Assembly: GCA_937862815.1 (NCBI GenBank)
Contig: CALMED010000002.1
Span: 62,001 to 126,000 of the forward strand
Length of the DNA stretch: 64,000 nucleotides
Direction of reading: 5' to 3'
Source: an uncultured Chitinophagaceae bacterium
Lineage (GTDB): Bacteria > Bacteroidota > Bacteroidia > Chitinophagales > Chitinophagaceae
This document shows, piece after piece, positions 61,905-64,000 of this stretch (within the stretch, counting starts at the first letter, position 1; each line of letters begins with the position of its first letter). Made by a program: the position numbers and the translations under genes. The notes beneath the pieces were generated by a model. The model ran no database searches. It was not told where the DNA came from and saw only the letters and a program-made list of their open reading frames with translations.

Positions 61905-62426
61905 TCAATGGGGCAGCTTTTCGCGGAACCGTCCGTACACCCATGTGCCGGCAATGGCGCTGAGCAGGGTTACGATGATCACCGTGGCGCCGGTGCCGAT
62001 CTGGGCAAACAGCGGACCCGGGCAGGCGCCGGTTATGGCCCAGCCGAAGCCGAAGATGAGGCCTCCGTAAATCTGCCCTTTGTTGAATTTTTTGGGTTCG
62101 ATGCGGATCTCTTCGCCTTCCAGCGATTTGATCCTGAATTTCTTGATCAGCCATACGCTGATGATGCCCACCACTACGGCGGAGCCAATCACCCCATACA
62201 TGTGAAAACTCTGCAGCCGGAACATCTCCTGGATGCGGAACCAGGAAATTACTTCCGATTTTACCAGAATGATGCCGAAGAGGATGCCGGCTAACCCGTA
62301 TTTCAGATTGCTGATGATGGGTTTGTCGAGCTGGCTCTGGTTAACGCACATGGCGTTTTCGGACCGTACTTCAAAGTCGGTGTTGAGATCGCTGATTGTT
62401 GTATTTTTTTCTGTTGTTACAGACAT
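61905..62426 (-). CDS. YeeE/YedE-type half transporter (DUF6691)
   Basis: 173 residues: about 40 soluble N-terminal residues (with Cys27), then four membrane segments (NLKYGLAGILFGIILVKS, YGVIGSAVVVGIISVWLI, GQIYGGLIFGFGWAITGACPGPLFAQIG, VIIVTLLSAIAGTWVYG). The FGWAITGACPGP motif with Cys135 is the marker of the YeeE/YedE (TsuA) family; the reactive Cys pairs there with thiosulfate. Bacteroidota split this family into two adjacent genes, of which this is the second. Probably imports or relays thiosulfate or another sulfur donor. Begins 10 bases after the first half. Confidence 0.87.
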   Translation of the reverse strand: MSVTTEKNTTISDLNTDFEVRSENAMCVNQSQLDKPIISNLKYGLAGILFGIILVKSEVISWFRIQEMFRLQSFHMYGVIGSAVVVGIISVWLIKKFRIKSLEGEEIRIEPKKFNKGQIYGGLIFGFGWAITGACPGPLFAQIGTGATVIIVTLLSAIAGTWVYGRFREKLPH

Positions 62427-62436
62427 GGTTTGCGTT

Positions 62437-63006
62437 TTAGAGTTTCAGGATAAAAGGAAGAATGAGGTTGGCCATGATGAAACCACCTGCCATAAAACAG
62501 ATGGTGGCCACCAGGGAAGGCCATTGCAGGTTGGACAGGCCCATGATGGCATGACCGCTGGTACAACCTCCGGCATAGCGTGTGCCAAAACCCACAAGGA
62601 AGCCACCACCCACCATCATAAGCAGCCCGCGTACGGTCAGTAATTCCGGCCAGTTGAATACATCCGGGGGAACCAGGCTGTTGTAGTTGGTGATGCCATA
62701 GCCGCTGAGTTCTTCCGCCAAAGCGGGGGCTACAATCATCGGATCAGGATTGCTGAGAAACAGGGCTACCACCACGCCGCCCATCAGGACGCCGCCCACA
62801 AAAAACAGGTTCCAGATTTCTTTCTTCCAGTCGTAGCTGAAGAAAGGAATTTTGGAAGGAATACAGGCGGCGCACACATGGCGCAGTGAAGAAGAAATGC
62901 CAAAGGTTTTATTACCCAGCAGCAGGAGCATGGGTACCGTTAAACCTACCAGCGGACCGGCCACATACCAGGGCCAGGGTTGTCTGATCCAGTCAATAAA
63001 GTTCAT
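62437..63006 (-). CDS. YeeE/YedE-type half transporter, first gene of the SoxB operon
   Basis: 189 residues, six membrane segments. N-terminal [30 protein letters not shown], then RHVCAAC (Cys45, Cys48), and the family motif [40 protein letters not shown] with the sulfur-reactive Cys148 in GGCTSGH. It is the companion of the DUF6691 half (10 bases downstream), together resembling the TsuA thiosulfate/sulfur importer. A 114-base promoter region with a Crp/Fnr-like site (63062) lies upstream. The ATG at 63006 opens the family-like start; the ten upstream codons are non-coding. Confidence 0.9.
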   Translation of the reverse strand: MNFIDWIRQPWPWYVAGPLVGLTVPMLLLLGNKTFGISSSLRHVCAACIPSKIPFFSYDWKKEIWNLFFVGGVLMGGVVVALFLSNPDPMIVAPALAEELSGYGITNYNSLVPPDVFNWPELLTVRGLLMMVGGGFLVGFGTRYAGGCTSGHAIMGLSNLQWPSLVATICFMAGGFIMANLILPFILKL

Positions 63007-63033
63007 AGATGATGCGTTTTGTGATAAGATATG

Positions 63034-63077
63034 CAATTTACCGCTGCCCGGAGGCGGCTTCTGTGATAAAGATTACA
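63034..63077 (-). promoter_or_regulatory. Promoter of the SoxB operon with Crp/Fnr-type operator
   Basis: TGTGA-N6-TTACA at 63062-63077 (one base from the TGTGA-N6-TCACA consensus), centred 32.5 bases from the centre of TAAATTG (63040-63034 on the minus strand). The -7-like element and the spacing are the same as in the SQR promoter. A second half-site TTTTGTGAT at 63017 is poorly matched on its other arm. Confidence 0.65.
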
Positions 63078-63120
63078 TTCACCTGCCGGGCAGGACGTTT
63101 TGTCTGATTTCAGCTTGGAA

Positions 63121-63324
63121 TTATTCGGCCGCTTTCTTAGCGGGTTTGAACAGGCTGTTGAGCAGCCCGCCCATGGTGGCGCCGTACAGCATGCTGTTAA
63201 GCGGGCTGGAGGTGATGAGGCAGGAGCCGTTGCAGCCCCAGAAATGATAGTATACATAGCCGGCCACCGCACCCAGCAGGATGCCGGGCAGGTACCATTT
63301 CAGTTCTTTTGTGATTTTTTTCAT
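63121..63324 (-). CDS. DUF6132 family small membrane protein
   Basis: 67 residues: [67 protein letters not shown]. Two hydrophobic segments around GCNGSC (Cys31, Cys35) and the family stretch [17 protein letters not shown]6132 genes are common beside rhodanese and YeeE/YedE genes in Bacteroidota; function unknown, but the Cys pair suggests sulfane-sulfur handling in the membrane. The ATG at 63324 fits; the longer frame overlaps the upstream 75-residue gene. It is the last gene of the right-hand operon, 49 bases after that gene. Confidence 0.82.
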   Translation of the reverse strand: MKKITKELKWYLPGILLGAVAGYVYYHFWGCNGSCLITSSPLNSMLYGATMGGLLNSLFKPAKKAAE

Positions 63325-63373
63325 GCGTTTTATTTGTACCGCTGCGGCGGTGGATGATGCGTAATGTGTTGCG

Positions 63374-63601
63374 TTATTTGACTTCTTCATACTGCACCTC
63401 TTCCACCGAAGCCGGGGTGGAAGAGGGGCGTGCAGCCGGAGCACAGGATGTGCCGCAGCAGCCCACGTTGAACAATCCCTGCACCAGCAGCAGTCCGCCA
63501 ATCACCATCAGTACATTGTTCTGCGCCGCAATTCCCTGTGCCAGTCCGCCTGCGCCCAGTACCAACCGGATGATCCGGATCCAGTTCCAGCCTGTAAGCA
63601 T
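63374..63601 (-). CDS. Small membrane protein, 75 residues, Cys motif GCCGTSC
   Basis: MLTGWNWIRIIRLVLGAGGLAQGIAAQNNVLMVIGGLLLVQGLFNVGCCGTSCAPAARPSSTPASVEEVQYEEVK. Two hydrophobic segments, then NVGCCGTSC (Cys48, 49, 53) and a Glu-rich tail. Resembles the DUF2892-like small proteins near rhodaneses in sulfur loci, though I am not sure of the family. The Cys cluster at the membrane surface could carry sulfane sulfur. It begins 23 bases after the rhodanese stop and ends 49 bases before the DUF6132 gene, so it sits in the same transcript. Confidence 0.7.
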   Translation of the reverse strand: MLTGWNWIRIIRLVLGAGGLAQGIAAQNNVLMVIGGLLLVQGLFNVGCCGTSCAPAARPSSTPASVEEVQYEEVK

Positions 63602-63624
63602 AAATGTATTTGTTTTTTCCGGGT

Positions 63625-63945
63625 TCAGGATTCCTGCAACTGCCGGCCCAGCACATGCCAGGGACCGCCGTTGTAGGCTTCTATGCCGTTTTGTTTTAAG
63701 ATGCCGGCCGCCATGCCGCTGCGGGCTCCGCTGCGGCAGCAGGTGATCACCGGCTTGCCTTTCTTTTTCAGTTCGCTCACTTTGCCGCGGATGCTGTCTA
63801 CCGGCATATTGAGCGATCCCTTGATGTGCCCGCTCTTGTATTCGCCCGGTGTACGCACATCCACCACGATGGCTCCGTTGGCCACCAATGCCTTGAAATC
63901 CGTTTTGGGGCCACCGGCAAAAAGCCGTTTCAGTAATCCGATCAT
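63625..63945 (-). CDS. Single-domain rhodanese-like sulfurtransferase
   Basis: 106 residues. Rhodanese fold: LKRLFAGGPKTDFKALVANGAIVVDVRTPGEYKSGHIKGSLNMPVDSIRGKVSELKKKGKPVITCCRSGARSGMAAGILKQNGIEAYNGGPWHVL. Active-site Cys70 in TCCRSGARSG (CRSGxRS loop, six-residue sulfurtransferase type). It would pass sulfane sulfur between thiols or make persulfides in the cytoplasm (no signal peptide). The ATG overlaps the stop of the preceding gene by three of four bases (ATGA), so the two are translationally coupled. Confidence 0.9.
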   Translation of the reverse strand: MIGLLKRLFAGGPKTDFKALVANGAIVVDVRTPGEYKSGHIKGSLNMPVDSIRGKVSELKKKGKPVITCCRSGARSGMAAGILKQNGIEAYNGGPWHVLGRQLQES

Positions 63946-64000
63946 GCGCTGTGTTGTGTTTGGGTGAGTAATGCCATGTCTTCCAGTCCGCCACCGTTGT
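63942..64000 (-). CDS. C-terminus of a further protein, probably rhodanese-type (cut by window edge)
   Basis: Minus-strand frame with the last residues NGGGLEDMALLTQTQHSA and a TGA at 63942-63944 that overlaps the rhodanese ATG. NGGG at this position resembles the last strand of a rhodanese domain (NGGPW in the neighbour), so the upstream gene may be another sulfurtransferase or a rhodanese fused to a metallo-beta-lactamase. Only 18 residues are visible; the call is tentative. Confidence 0.5.
   Translation of the reverse strand, partial: NGGGLEDMALLTQTQHSA

Noticed and set aside
63017..63036. Second Crp-like site (TTTTGTGAT...ATGCA)
   Set aside because: Only one half-site matches; it lies over the -7-like element and its other arm differs at several positions.

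Overview
The window is a 64 kb chromosomal segment of a Bacteroidota bacterium, most likely a member of the Chitinophagaceae or a close relative. Several features point there. There are no Shine-Dalgarno sequences ahead of the genes. Many genes carry the Bacteroidota -7 promoter element TAnnTTTG, some with a TTG about 19-22 bases upstream. Base composition is mid-50s percent GC by eye. The gene families also fit: DUF3127, RRM-type RNA-binding protein, small GCPNKK lipoprotein, DUF6132 and exported RidA. Apart from short repeats and a tRNA-linked inverted repeat there is no sign of phage, insertion sequence or CRISPR.

Left part (1-20.7 kb). A lactose/galactose cassette opens the window: the 3' part of a GH2 beta-galactosidase, then galK, galM and a vSGLT-like sodium/sugar symporter, the last three overlapping by 1-4 bases and closed by a terminator. 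Next, on the minus strand, come a SLC13-type anion symporter with a WYL regulator, an unknown 116-residue protein and an HD-type (p)ppGpp-hydrolase-like protein. A secreted serine hydrolase and a DUF3127 pair follow. An AT-rich AraC regulator plus CBM20/esterase module is bounded by REP-like repeats. Then a PQQ-type sugar dehydrogenase lipoprotein, an SDR-DUF2867 protein, a second SSS symporter, and a decayed GIY-YIG gene.

Middle part (20.8-53 kb). This is mostly housekeeping: tRNA-Phe, RecQ, KdsD and ManC (sugar precursors for envelope polysaccharides), a MurG-like glycosyltransferase, an EamA permease, a CcoI-type copper ATPase, a LOG-family protein, a universal stress protein, a GHL10 hydrolase, two MarR regulators (one with a microsatellite over its stop codon, one with a clear autoregulatory palindrome), an AI-2E-type permease, a radical SAM/SPASM protein, an acyl-CoA dehydrogenase, an Amidase_3, an RRM protein, an AhpD-like protein, an unpaired 2-oxoacid:ferredoxin oxidoreductase beta subunit, FabH, an exported RidA, a YegS-like lipid kinase, a membrane patatin and heme A synthase.

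Right part (53-64 kb) is the most distinctive: a sulfur-metabolism locus. A seven-gene operon runs leftward: YeeE/YedE half, DUF6691 half, diheme TsdA/SoxA-like cytochrome, Tat-exported SoxB-like thiosulfohydrolase, secreted DsrE protein, outer-membrane porin and MFS permease. A separate sulfide:quinone oxidoreductase gene lies further left. A second operon runs in from the right edge (a probable rhodanese C-terminus, a rhodanese and two small Cys-containing membrane proteins). The SQR gene and the seven-gene operon each carry a Crp/Fnr-type palindrome (TGTGA-N6-TCACA or TTACA) centred exactly 32.5 bases upstream of a TAAnTTG -7 element, so they look like one activator-controlled regulon. No SoxYZ, SoxXA or SoxCD gene is visible, which makes this a non-canonical SoxB-containing sulfur oxidation system as far as the window shows.
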